From Planctomycetota bacterium (lineage in GTDB: Bacteria > Planctomycetota > UBA1135 > UBA2386): a stretch of DNA of 64,000 bases. Positions within the stretch are counted from its first letter, which is position 1; each line of letters opens with the position of its first letter. Shown here piece after piece: positions 46,901-54,413 of this stretch. Made by a program: the position numbers and the translations under genes. Location: contig JADJWQ010000001.1 of assembly GCA_016716265.1 (NCBI GenBank), forward strand, positions 1,612,001 through 1,676,000, written 5' to 3'. The notes beneath the pieces were generated by a model. The model was not told where the DNA came from. It worked only from the letters and a program-made list of their open reading frames with translations, and made no database searches.

Positions 46901-49224
46901 TAGCTGCCGCCGAAGGCGTCGTCGCCGCCCCACTCGTGGACGCGGACGAACACCGGTCCGGCCGGGACGTCCGCGCCGGTCCGCAGCTCCTGCATCGCGT
47001 GGCTGCTGGCCTCCGCGAGCCGACCGCCGTTCGCATCGAGGATCGCGACCGTGAGCTGCGTCGGCCCGCGACCGCGCACCTCGACGTGGCCGGCGTGGTC
47101 GAGGTCGAGCCGGTAGTGATCGACGTCGCCGAGCGGAGCGATGCTGCCACGGAGCACGTCGTCGGGCTCGATCGGCGTCGCCGTTTCGAGCGAGTCGTCG
47201 CGGCCGAGTCGCTCGTTGTCGTCCGCTGGCTCCCACCAGGTCTGCAGCGTGTAGGGCCACGGCGACCAGTCGTCGTCGCCCCATTCGCGCACGTCGACGT
47301 AGACGACACCGGGCCCCGCGACCTCGCAATGGAACCCCAGCGGCTGCTCCGCATGGGCGGCACCGCCGGCGAGCCGCCGACCGCGGGCGTCGATGGCCGC
47401 GACCGCGAGCTGGCACGAGCCGCGCGCGCGCACCGACAACCGCCCCGCGCTGTCGACCGGCACCTGGAACAGGTCACGGTCACCGCGGTTCTCGATGCGC
47501 TCCGCGACGAGCTCGCGGAGCCCGAGTCGCCGCGCACCCCCGAGCGGATCGCGACCCGGCACCGGGTCGAAGGTCGCGTCGCCCGGAGCGAACTCGCAGC
47601 GCAGCTCGTACGGCTCGGTCGACTCCGCGTCGTCGCCCCACTCGTGCAGCTCGACGAACAGCTCGCCGGGCTGCACCGGCACGTCGAGCGCGAGCGGCGT
47701 GCCGCCGTGCGCCGCCGCCGTGCCGATGCGCTCGCCGGCGGCGTCGAACACCCGAAGCTCCCGCTGCAGCGCGTGCGCCGGGATCTCGAGACGCACGGTG
47801 CCCGCGACTTCGACCGCCAGCCGGAAGCAGTCGACGTCGCCGCGCGGCAGGATCGCGCCACGGACGTGCTCGCCCGCGCGGAGCCGGCGCGCGAATGCAC
47901 GCGCATCGTTCGGCTCGAACGGATCCGGGGCCGCGTCGCGGGTCACGGTCAACCGGAGCGGCGTCTCGCAGGCCTCGTCGCGCCCCCATTCCTGGACGGC
48001 GACGTAATGGCGCCCGGCATGGACGCCGTGCTCGATCCGGACCGTTCCCCCGGCGTAGGCCGCATTGCGCGCGACGAGCTCACCGCGCGCATCGAGCAGC
48101 AGGATCTCGACCTGGCACGGATTGTCCGGCCCGACCTCGATCCGCAGGCGCGCTGGGTCCGGCACCTCGACCAGGAACACGTCGCGATCGTCGCGCGTCG
48201 CGAAGGTCAGCTGCACCGGCGCCCCCGCCGGCAGCGGCTCGGCCCGCTCGAGCGCGTCGTTGGGCTCGCGCTCGCTGCGCGGCGCGACCGGCTCGAGCGC
48301 GATCTCGACGCTCGCGTCCGTAGCGAGCGTCACCGGTACGACGGTCGGAGCGAAGCCCTCGTGTGCCACGCGCAACGTCGCGCGGCGGTGTGCGACCGGC
48401 AGGGCGCCGTCCGGAGCGCACGCATCGAGCAGCCCGACGGCGACGTCGGCGAACCGCGCGCCTCCCGACGCGTCCGTCGCGGCCGCCGCGATGGGCGCGA
48501 GGGGCCAGGCGCCGGCGAGCTCGACTCGCGCACCCGTGATCGGCGCACCACCGAACGCGTCGCGCACCGCGACGCGCAGCGCGGCACGCTCCACGCTGCG
48601 CTGCAGCGCGAGCCGCCACGGCGTCGCGGTCGCGTCCAGCGCGAGCTCCGCTGCGAGCGGCTCGCAGCCCGCTCGCACGACCTGCGCACGCCAGCGCCCG
48701 ACCGGCACGTCGCGCAGCACCACGCGACCCTGCCAGTCGGAGCTCGCGCGCAGCACGCCACGGCAGGACGCCGGGACGTCCACCGGCGTGAGCTCGAGCA
48801 CCGCACCCGCCACCGGCTGACCGGTATCGGCCAGCACCACGTCGCCGGCGCAGCTCGCGATCCGCACCGTCCGCGGCATCGCGATCGCGAGCGGCTCGCG
48901 CCGACCCGGCGGCAGCTCGATGTCACGCCGCACGACGTCGCCGTCGACGTGCTCGGCGACCAGCGCGAAGCGGCCCGCCGGCACGCCGTCGAACACGGCC
49001 CGGCCGTCGCGGCCGGTCGCGGTCCGGCGCGCGCCGATCGTGAGCCATGCGCCCGCCACCGGCGCGCCGTCGTCGGCCCAGCGGACCGCGATCTCGACCG
49101 GTCCCGGCGCGATCCGCGGCGCCTGCGCGGGAGCGGGTCCGGCGAACGCTGCAAGGGCGCACGAGATGGCCAGCGCGACGCGCGGGATGCGCGCGGCTCG
49201 CCCCGATCGGACGGTTCGGTTCAT
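40963..49224 (-). CDS. Giant 2753-residue exoprotein, polymorphic-toxin-like C-terminus
   Basis: Start ATG 49224 gives a signal peptide (VALAISCALAAFAGPAPAQ); an upstream start at 49356 adds non-signal sequence. Order from the N-terminus: carboxypeptidase-regulatory-like modules (~30-320); five PPC-like repeats (~320-905), each ending in an EWG(R/D/G/N)D motif; Ig-like domains; a DVDGDGRPDRW Ca2+-like loop (~1435); a CARDB-like domain (~1625-1725); further Ig-like domains; a Pro-rich linker (~1942-1990); then a helical part. Near 2155-2210 VEGLPAVGEALDLYAVITGE and NGQEISALERAIRAGG look like the PT-TG pre-toxin domain. The last ~330 residues hold an unrecognised domain with GRSVGRDRDVTFAVEG, YEQELWRRT, SRWHPEAYASGETGF and SEHWWHL. 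Function unknown; effector release is inferred. No immunity gene is obvious. Confidence 0.85.
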   Translation of the reverse strand: MNRTVRSGRAARIPRVALAISCALAAFAGPAPAQAPRIAPGPVEIAVRWADDGAPVAGAWLTIGARRTATGRDGRAVFDGVPAGRFALVAEHVDGDVVRRDIELPPGRREPLAIAMPRTVRIASCAGDVVLADTGQPVAGAVLELTPVDVPASCRGVLRASSDWQGRVVLRDVPVGRWRAQVVRAGCEPLAAELALDATATPWRLALQRSVERAALRVAVRDAFGGAPITGARVELAGAWPLAPIAAAATDASGGARFADVAVGLLDACAPDGALPVAHRRATLRVAHEGFAPTVVPVTLATDASVEIALEPVAPRSEREPNDALERAEPLPAGAPVQLTFATRDDRDVFLVEVPDPARLRIEVGPDNPCQVEILLLDARGELVARNAAYAGGTVRIEHGVHAGRHYVAVQEWGRDEACETPLRLTVTRDAAPDPFEPNDARAFARRLRAGEHVRGAILPRGDVDCFRLAVEVAGTVRLEIPAHALQRELRVFDAAGERIGTAAAHGGTPLALDVPVQPGELFVELHEWGDDAESTEPYELRCEFAPGDATFDPVPGRDPLGGARRLGLRELVAERIENRGDRDLFQVPVDSAGRLSVRARGSCQLAVAAIDARGRRLAGGAAHAEQPLGFHCEVAGPGVVYVDVREWGDDDWSPWPYTLQTWWEPADDNERLGRDDSLETATPIEPDDVLRGSIAPLGDVDHYRLDLDHAGHVEVRGRGPTQLTVAILDANGGRLAEASSHAMQELRTGADVPAGPVFVRVHEWGGDDAFGGSYELRTEVQRAEPEEFARFGDEPVRPLRVGEARSFCIDRIRDRDRFAVDVTEAGDVDFTVLAPFQVEWQVFDDRSGERVLTATQHGDQLQTRTLRASGPTRYRIELCEWGNDARSGQPGLLLVDAARRPLVAERLGATQPDPSDPTRIAFQRLPWRPGAALAAVTAGVDVDGDGSVDLTLPDSSPVEWRFAQEGDRLAYGVWQGAGGQSTRTASWVAARGPHERVGVRALVQEPAEGAEIDADTPCVVRAISYTGAPIREVRLEVDGRTVASAASGPFELSVPWRELATGAHELRAVARDARGEEGVAVRRVSVSDYFELRPADGAVVSGDSVTVAWRGHAFGDARVRVRARGETDWREVVGQRGRERAVLLAGLDPGRVYEYQPLGGAAPGPVRAVTRVKGLAFGRAVYGAHIERAYDQRVPIAVRNHAETSRVVRLRCGAPASELLLCGFVGEGSEGAPVELGPGEEREFLLGISAQDVVRAEHAFAIFVDAVDGDGEADEARVELVVALPTVDLQWNDLGPTSDGLGRRFELVNAGSPLTDLRIRAAGPDLLVAPSVEHGMIERGERREVVVRPRLFEGFTSAQGAIVAGALAEDREQAVEIALAEGDRLQLVSIAPEPDPDDPFDDELLHAARTLSAFWLDPGAVDWSRRHDPEDVDGDGRPDRWHLRDELEGIEWVADDGDGDGELDFVRADVWFDGRFDFAAFRGADGGWERTNLVDSWLEMGFALPWSRDAYERHDVDLVLNGQVIGRLRDQIPEGGYVFPVPPAALRFAANGRAEEQEVEIRSTHLRGGHYVVSSDFALRTRMTGARVWAAGPTPAEARERALAGEDVALAVPDFAVSSAELRLQAPERPRRGDEIELTVPLRNLGAAATHDVAVALIAGEGDAAVELARQYVEDVPLVGSRDVRFRWRAGAGQQVLRVVVDPDGELDDWSATNDEARIALAVAGDDAPPSLELAGLDPGARLDDTRFDLGVTAGDDGGIARVEARVDGGLWRPLAGVGGERRLRGLLQPGEHAIAVRAIDGGGNVTVRELAVRVDAPVPVAELVEPADGAEIDADHARVALRTGPDAQLAALRVDGGPWIRAPIRNGVATGEVPVGFGAHDIEAAVVDGRGARSSVRRRVQGTAQPVEGADGFRPDWLDADAMRLPFEDTPDFGPVDVLDDPDLLFVPPARPRAGAVQRAPETASPPAPAAAPRPLPTAGPAPRRPAGGLVAARQRQSSQYCTNRPHIRVPFRLPDWLQRLELPPPGSAEFELMIERLLGRLRAQGVDTSRLERFQEFLERRSLQMEDLRELPGWLESLGLARPPTGDPEALRRYREQMLDKTRAWWLRLLASGDPALIEQGLRARMEAFRGYDEGLAENAQAAIDSILAHQTLVEDLVEGLPAVGEALDLYAVITGERLLNGQEISALERAIRAGGLLAPKVLEEIFKRSTLAQRAAVALSDRLTTAGRWGRQTLSNLTNIPTRDIDAFLTRVQRALTTEISLDKWRLNRQAEVARRALDATADGAADLARHADDLADAQRLIRQLDDVADDEAFERLVIDSFQTNKTAQRVVNSDAATDALRARINQSMRRVYDDIDQAAVDRLNRVLRASDDELGELAEAMGRSTDDLRRFRDNMHDLARRQGVDPGDLRVRSQDFSGIDPNHPGRSVGRDRDVTFAVEGPGGRRIDDVHHSLSQPVYEQELWRRTRGGPLPDAAAIRANADALDQMVTSRWHPEAYASGETGFRAFLNGTGTVTRVEDVVDTIAVKSEHWWHLAAREADPTRAAQQVAEGMRQATKQWDRIIEPRLAQYTRNSALAAQIRVPADLQVGLDIFRRVESGAITPRQADAMLQAIGTTRDRVLNGMTGFFESMEKGVGREFRRIGAAQLDDVLAKSPLARGTTEWADAAIDQINDALRTGHVSEQVFLSRRADVLSAVQQQLGDLASRQGRPGAFSALESWIGRALTDQRISRLEARTLREWLARERDGE

Positions 49225-49427
49225 GGCGAGGAGCGAAGAGCGCGGGACTCCGTGGGCGTCGAACGCCGCCGGGATGCGCGGATTGCCTCCGGATGCAGGA
49301 TCGTGCGTACCGCGCGGATGCCGCCTCACCCACCCCGGGGGTTCCCCCCAGTGCACCGTGCAGGGCGACGCCCAGAGCGACGTGGTGCACGCCGTGCCGG
49401 GTGGCCCGCCGCGCTACGCTCGACCCC

Positions 49428-51296
49428 ATGGTGCCGTACCGCGCGTGGCCCCCGCTGCTCGCTGCGCTGCTGGCGACGACCGCGCTCCCTGCCCAGGGAC
49501 TTCCCGTCGCCCGGCCGTTCCGCCTGCAGGTCGTCGATGCGGCGACCGGGCGCGGCGTACCGCTCGTCGAATTGGAGACCGTGCATCACGTGCGCTTCGT
49601 GACCGACAGCAACGGCCTGTGCGCGATCGCCGAGCCGGAGCTGCTCGGTCGGCGCGTGTACTTCCACGTCCATTGTCACGGCTACGCGTGGCCCACCGAC
49701 GGCTTCGGCTTCCGCGGCTTCGCGTGCGACGTCACCGCCGGCGGCGAGCGCGTCGTGCGCATCGAGCGCACGCAGATCGCGGAGCGGCTCTACCGCGTGA
49801 CCGGTGCGGGGATCTACCGCGACACCGTGCTGCTCGGCGAGCGAGCGCCGATCGCCGAGCCGCTGCTGAACGGCGGGGTGCTCGGCTGCGACTCGGTCGT
49901 CAATGCGATCTACCTCGGCCGGCTGTGGTGGTTCTGGGGCGACACCAACCGCGCCGCATATCCGCTCGGCAACTTCGCGGTCAGCGGCGCGACGTCGCGG
50001 CTGCCGGCCGACGGTGGGCTGCCACCGGCGACGGGCGTCGACCTCGACTACTTCACCGGACCGGACGGCTTCGCTCGCCGCTGCTGTCCGATCGACGGTC
50101 CCGGCCCCGTCTGGGTGTTCGGCCCGATGGTCGTCACCGACGCCGGCCGCGAGCGTCTGCTGTGCCACTACGAGCGCGTCAAGGACCTCGAGGTGCGCTA
50201 CGAGCACGGCATCGCCGAGTGGAACGACGACGCCGCGCGCTTCGAGAAGCTGGTCGAGTTCCCGCTCGACGCACCGCTGTATCCGCACGGCAATCCGCTG
50301 CGCGTGCGCTCCGCCGACGGCGAGTGGTTCGTATTCGGCGGACCCTACCCGGTGTCGCGCGTGCGGACGTCCCGTGCCGCGATCCTCGACCCCGGTAGCT
50401 ACGAAGCGTTCACCTGCCTGCCGACCGGCGCGCGCGACAGCGGCGACCAGACCGTCTCCGGATCCGAGCCGGTGCGGGACGCCGATGGATCGCTGCAGTG
50501 GGAGTGGCGCACGGATGCGCCGACCATGTCGCCGGAACGTGCGCAGCGGACCCCGGGCGCCGAGTGGATGACGCTTCGCGACGTCGAGACCGGCGCGCCG
50601 ATCCGCGTCCATCGCGGCACGCTGTTCTGGAACGCCCACCGGCGTCGCTACGTCGCGATCGCATTGGAGGCACTCGGGCGCAGCATGCTCGGCGAGGTGT
50701 GGTTCGCCGAAGCCGACACGCCGCTCGGGCCGTTCGGCTATGCGCGCCGGATCGTCACGCACGACAGCTACTCGTTCTACAACGTCAAGCAGCACCCCTA
50801 CTTCGACGAGGACGGCGGGCGGCTGGTCTACTTCGAAGGCACCTACACGACGACGTTCTCCGGCAATCCGGTGCCGACGCCCCGCTACGACTACAACCAG
50901 GTCATGTGCCGGATCGACCTCGACGACCCGCGCCTCGACCTCCCGGTGCCGGTCTACCGCGTGCGCGAAGGTGCGGCGCGCCGCTGGCTGACGCGACCCG
51001 CGGTCGCCGCCCGCGGCGCGTGGGCAGCCGTCGAGTCCGTGCCGTTCTGGGCGCTGCCGCCGGCACGCTCGGACTCCGGCGAGCACTTCCGGACGCTGCC
51101 GGTCACGGCGACCGACGCCCCGGAGACCGTCGCGCTTTACCGCTGGACGCGCGCTGCCGAGATCGCGTTCGTGATCGACGGCGAGGCCGCGCCGGGCCCG
51201 GGCTTGGTGCGCGACCCGGACCCGGTCGGCCGCGTCTGGCGCGCGCCGACCGCACGCCCGCCATTGTGGCCCGACGCCGAGCCGGTCGACCGCTGA
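49428..51296 (+). CDS. Secreted DUF4185-like protein
   Basis: 622 residues from ATG 49428. A signal peptide (PLLAALLATTALPAQG) is followed by a short beta domain (about 25-110, VDAATGRGVPLVELETVHH), then a five-bladed-propeller-like region: NAIYLGRLWWFWGDTNRAAY near residue 160, the W-x-F-W-G-D-T-N motif of DUF4185/glycoside-hydrolase-like proteins, FDEDGGRLVYFEGTY, and RYDYNQVMCRIDLDD. Such proteins are thought to act on carbohydrates but catalysis is unproven for most. The stop overlaps the next start (ATGA-type, 51294-51298), so it is coupled to the GH5-like gene. Confidence 0.75.
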   Translation: MVPYRAWPPLLAALLATTALPAQGLPVARPFRLQVVDAATGRGVPLVELETVHHVRFVTDSNGLCAIAEPELLGRRVYFHVHCHGYAWPTDGFGFRGFACDVTAGGERVVRIERTQIAERLYRVTGAGIYRDTVLLGERAPIAEPLLNGGVLGCDSVVNAIYLGRLWWFWGDTNRAAYPLGNFAVSGATSRLPADGGLPPATGVDLDYFTGPDGFARRCCPIDGPGPVWVFGPMVVTDAGRERLLCHYERVKDLEVRYEHGIAEWNDDAARFEKLVEFPLDAPLYPHGNPLRVRSADGEWFVFGGPYPVSRVRTSRAAILDPGSYEAFTCLPTGARDSGDQTVSGSEPVRDADGSLQWEWRTDAPTMSPERAQRTPGAEWMTLRDVETGAPIRVHRGTLFWNAHRRRYVAIALEALGRSMLGEVWFAEADTPLGPFGYARRIVTHDSYSFYNVKQHPYFDEDGGRLVYFEGTYTTTFSGNPVPTPRYDYNQVMCRIDLDDPRLDLPVPVYRVREGAARRWLTRPAVAARGAWAAVESVPFWALPPARSDSGEHFRTLPVTATDAPETVALYRWTRAAEIAFVIDGEAAPGPGLVRDPDPVGRVWRAPTARPPLWPDAEPVDR

Positions 51297-52423
51297 TGCA
51301 TACACCAGCGCCGAAGCTCTGCGTCGCGACCGCGGCAGCGATGCTGTGCTGCTGCGCGCCCGCACCGCGGCAGCCGTGCCTGGGTTGGCTGCGCGTGGCG
51401 GCTGACGGTGCTGGCTTCGTCGCCGCCGACACTGGCGAGCGATGGCTCGCGGTCGGCGTCAACTACGACCACGACCGCGACGGCCGACTGCTCGAGGACT
51501 ACTGGAGCCGTGATTGGGCGACGGTCGCGCAGGACTTCGCCGAGATCAGGGCGCTCGGTGCGAACGTCGTGCGCGTGCATCTGCAGCTCGGGCGCTTCAT
51601 GCAGACTCCGTCGCGCACCGATCCGGCCGCGCTCGCTCGGCTCGCCCGGCTGGTCGAGCTGGCGGACTCGACCGGCACGTACCTGTGCGTCACGGGGCTC
51701 GGCTGCTACCACGCAGCCGACGTGCCAGCGTGGTACGACGCGGCCCCGGAGGCCGAGCGCTGGGCGATCCAGGCGCGCTTCTGGCGGGCGGTCGCGCGCG
51801 TCTGCGCCGACGAGCCAGCGGTGTTCTGCTACGACCTGATGAACGAGCCGCTCCTGCCCGGCGACGGCGAGGTCGCGACCGAGTGGCTCGCCGGCGAGTT
51901 CGCCGGGAAGCACTTCGTGCAGCGGATCACACTCGACCTGCGCGGCCGGTCGCGCGTCGCGGTCGCGCGAGACTGGGTGCGCACGCTGGTCGCCGCGATC
52001 CGCGAGTGCGACGTGCGGCACCCGATCACCGTCGGCGTCATCCCGTGGTCGATGACGTTCCCGGGCGCCAAGCCGATCTTCTATGCGCCGGAGGTCGCGG
52101 CGGACCTCGACTTCGTCAGCATCCATCTCTACCCACGGAGCGGCGAGCTCGACCGTGCGCGCGACACGCTGCGGACGTTCCGGATCGGCAAGCCGCTGGT
52201 CGTCGAGGAGATGTTCCCCCTCCATTGCAGCATCGACGAGCTGTGCGACCTCGTCGCGGAGTCGCAGTTCGACGTGGCCGGCTGGATGTCGTTCTACTGG
52301 GGACGAACGATGGGCGAGCCGCCGACGCCCGGCCGCGAGCTCGCCGATGCGATCACCGACGCGTGGTTGGCGCGCTTCGCTGGACTCGCACGACGACTGC
52401 AGGACGATCCCCGATCGCGGTGA
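51296..52423 (+). CDS. GH5-like cellulase-family glycoside hydrolase
   Basis: 375 residues from ATG 51296, overlapping the preceding stop by one base. The N-terminus (VATAAAMLCCCAPAPRQ) is a lipoprotein-type signal with Cys at the cleavage point. The TIM-barrel features are: FAEIRALGANVVRVHLQ, LARLARLVELADSTGTYLC, YDLMNEPLLPGDG with the acid/base Glu near residue 183, and RIGKPLVVEEMFPLHC with the nucleophile Glu near 303. The layout is that of GH5-type endoglycanases (N-E-P and an E on strand 7). It is probably membrane-anchored and external, cutting a beta-glycan, and works with the coupled DUF4185-like protein by inference. Confidence 0.8.
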   Translation: MHTPAPKLCVATAAAMLCCCAPAPRQPCLGWLRVAADGAGFVAADTGERWLAVGVNYDHDRDGRLLEDYWSRDWATVAQDFAEIRALGANVVRVHLQLGRFMQTPSRTDPAALARLARLVELADSTGTYLCVTGLGCYHAADVPAWYDAAPEAERWAIQARFWRAVARVCADEPAVFCYDLMNEPLLPGDGEVATEWLAGEFAGKHFVQRITLDLRGRSRVAVARDWVRTLVAAIRECDVRHPITVGVIPWSMTFPGAKPIFYAPEVAADLDFVSIHLYPRSGELDRARDTLRTFRIGKPLVVEEMFPLHCSIDELCDLVAESQFDVAGWMSFYWGRTMGEPPTPGRELADAITDAWLARFAGLARRLQDDPRSR

Positions 52424-52442
52424 GGAACTGCCGCCCGCGGCG

Positions 52443-53501
52443 TCATAGCAGCGCGGCAGCCGCACCAATGAGCGCACCGACGCCGACGAGGAGCGCCTCC
52501 CACGCGCGCGCGGACCAGGCCACGCGCCGCTCGACGTCTGCGCGGACCGCCGCCGCGAGCTCACCGGCGCTCGGCGGCCGGCGACTCGGCTCGGCGGCGA
52601 TCGCCCGCGTGGCGATGCGGTCGAGCCGGCCACGCAGCCGTCGCGTCAGCGCACCGACGCTCACGCCGCGCGCACGCGCGACCGCTTCGGCATCGACGTC
52701 CGGCGCGCGCAGCCGCCGACTCGGCGCCGGCGCCGCGGCGTCGAGTTGCAGATCCCCGCCCGAGAACGGCAGCGCGCCCACCAGCAACTGGTGGAGCAGC
52801 ACGCCGAGCGCGAACACGTCGGCGCGGTGGTCGACCGGCCGCGCCGGCCACGCGAGCTGCTCGGGCGCCATGTGCGTCAGCGTTCCGCACAGTGCGTCGG
52901 CGACCGTCGCCTCCCGCGGACCGATACCGCGCACCGCTGCGAGTCCGAGATCGACGATCTTCGGCACCGGCACGCCATCGCGCTCGGTCACCAGCACGTT
53001 CTGCGGCTTGAGGTCGCGGTGCTGGATGCCGCGGTCGTGCAGGTGCTGCACCGCGGCACACACGTCGGCGAACAGACCGAGCCGCGCGTCGATCGACAAC
53101 GCACGCGCGTCGCAATAGGCGTCGATCGGCTCGCCGCCGACGTATTCCATCGCCAGCCAGGGCCGGCCTTCGGCGGTCGAGCCGACGTCCAGCAGGCGCA
53201 CGACGTGATCGTGGTCGGCGAGCGCGAGCGCCTGCCGCTCGACGTGGAACTGCGCGTGCAGCAGCGGCGCGTCGGCCGGATCGACGTCACCGTGCGCGAC
53301 CTTCAAGGCGACCTGGCGGACCACCGGCTCGCGCTGCTCAGCGAGGTAGACGGTGCCCATACCCCCGGCACCGAGCTCCGCGACGATCCGGTAGGGGCCG
53401 ATCCGGAACTCGGACCCCGACTCCGCGGCCCGGGCGCCACCGGCGAGCAGGACGGGGAGCAGGGCGGCGCGCGTCAGCTTGTGGGTCAGGTCGCGGGTCA
53501 T
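52443..53501 (-). CDS. Serine/threonine protein kinase (Hanks type)
   Basis: 352 residues from ATG 53501 (GGAG Shine-Dalgarno upstream); an earlier start at 53639 is Arg/Gly-rich and unlikely. The kinase domain (about 32-300) has the Gly-rich loop LGAGGMGTVYLAE, Lys in VALKVAHGD, HRDLKPQN as catalytic loop and VDLGLAA in place of DFG (DLG variant), plus LTHMAPEQ. A C-terminal membrane helix (ALLVGVGALIGAAAALL) ends the chain. Oddly, the first ~25 residues (RAALLPVLLAGGARAAESG) read like a signal peptide, which would place the kinase outside; either the start is wrong or the segment is not cleaved. Substrate unknown. Confidence 0.85.
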   Translation of the reverse strand: MTRDLTHKLTRAALLPVLLAGGARAAESGSEFRIGPYRIVAELGAGGMGTVYLAEQREPVVRQVALKVAHGDVDPADAPLLHAQFHVERQALALADHDHVVRLLDVGSTAEGRPWLAMEYVGGEPIDAYCDARALSIDARLGLFADVCAAVQHLHDRGIQHRDLKPQNVLVTERDGVPVPKIVDLGLAAVRGIGPREATVADALCGTLTHMAPEQLAWPARPVDHRADVFALGVLLHQLLVGALPFSGGDLQLDAAAPAPSRRLRAPDVDAEAVARARGVSVGALTRRLRGRLDRIATRAIAAEPSRRPPSAGELAAAVRADVERRVAWSARAWEALLVGVGALIGAAAALL

Positions 53502-53733
53502 CGGCGGCTCCGGTGCGCGCGCCCCGCGCACACCGCGTGCCCCGGACCGCGGGCACGCCGACATCACCGCCATCCCGGGTGAGGTTCCCGGGCCGCGGCC
53601 CTCCCGCCTGCCAGCGTGACAGCGCCGGCGCCGCGTCACCTGCCGAGGGGACAGGCGCCGGCGGGGGTGTCACCGCCCGCTCCCGAGGAGCCACCGTGGA
53701 GCGAGGAGTAGACTCCATGCCCGCGAGGTTCCG

Positions 53734-54306
53734 ATGTCCACGCTCGAGCCGGCCCCACAGCTCACCTACGCCGACTACCTGGCCTTCCCCGACGACGGCC
53801 AGCGCCACGAGCTGCTCGCCGGGGTGCACGTCGTGAACCCCGCCCCGCGCATGCGGCACCAGCTCGCTTCGACCCGGCTGTCCGTCGCGCTCGACCGGCT
53901 GGTGACGGAACGCGGTGCCGGAGTCGTGGTCGCCGCCCCGATCGACGTGCGCCTGTCCGACGAGGACGGCGTGCAGCCGGATCTCGCCGTCGTGCTGCGC
54001 GGCTCGCGCGCGCGCGTCCGCGAGCGCGGCATCGACGGCCCCCCCGACCTCGTGGTCGAGATCCTCTCGCGCGCCACCCGCCGCCTCGACCTCGGTCCGA
54101 AGCGCGACCGCTACGAGCGGCTCGGTGTCGGCGAATACTGGATCGTCGATCTCGACCGCCGCTGCGCGCTCCGCTTCGCGCGAGCCGGCGACCGCTTCGC
54201 CGAGCCCACCGAGCACCGCAATGCGCTCCCGTTCGCCGCGCTCGGCGGCGGCGCCGACGTCGACCTCCGCCCGGTCTGGGCGAGCGGCGACGCGGTCGAC
54301 GACTGA
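53734..54306 (+). CDS. Uma2-family (DUF820) nuclease-like protein, copy 1
   Basis: 190 residues from ATG 53734 (GAGG Shine-Dalgarno). Landmarks of the Uma2 family, a PD-(D/E)XK-like restriction-endonuclease fold, are visible: LTYADYLAFPDDGQRHELLAG, VQPDLAVVL (Asp), PPDLVVEILSRATRRLDL (Glu) and KRDRYERLGVGEYWIVDLD. Uma2 proteins are very numerous in planctomycetes and cyanobacteria; their biological role is unsettled. Copy 1 differs from copy 2 mainly in residues 46-70, which suggests that the variable segment is under different selection. Both carry their own identical upstream region. Confidence 0.88.
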   Translation: MSTLEPAPQLTYADYLAFPDDGQRHELLAGVHVVNPAPRMRHQLASTRLSVALDRLVTERGAGVVVAAPIDVRLSDEDGVQPDLAVVLRGSRARVRERGIDGPPDLVVEILSRATRRLDLGPKRDRYERLGVGEYWIVDLDRRCALRFARAGDRFAEPTEHRNALPFAALGGGADVDLRPVWASGDAVDD

Positions 54307-54413
54307 TCGCGTGCGGCGCGACCGCGACGCGTCGCGGCGGAACCGGGTGTCACCTGCGCCAGCCGCGGTGCCACTGGGCGGCGAGGAGTAGACTCCATGC
54401 CCGCGAGGTTCCG

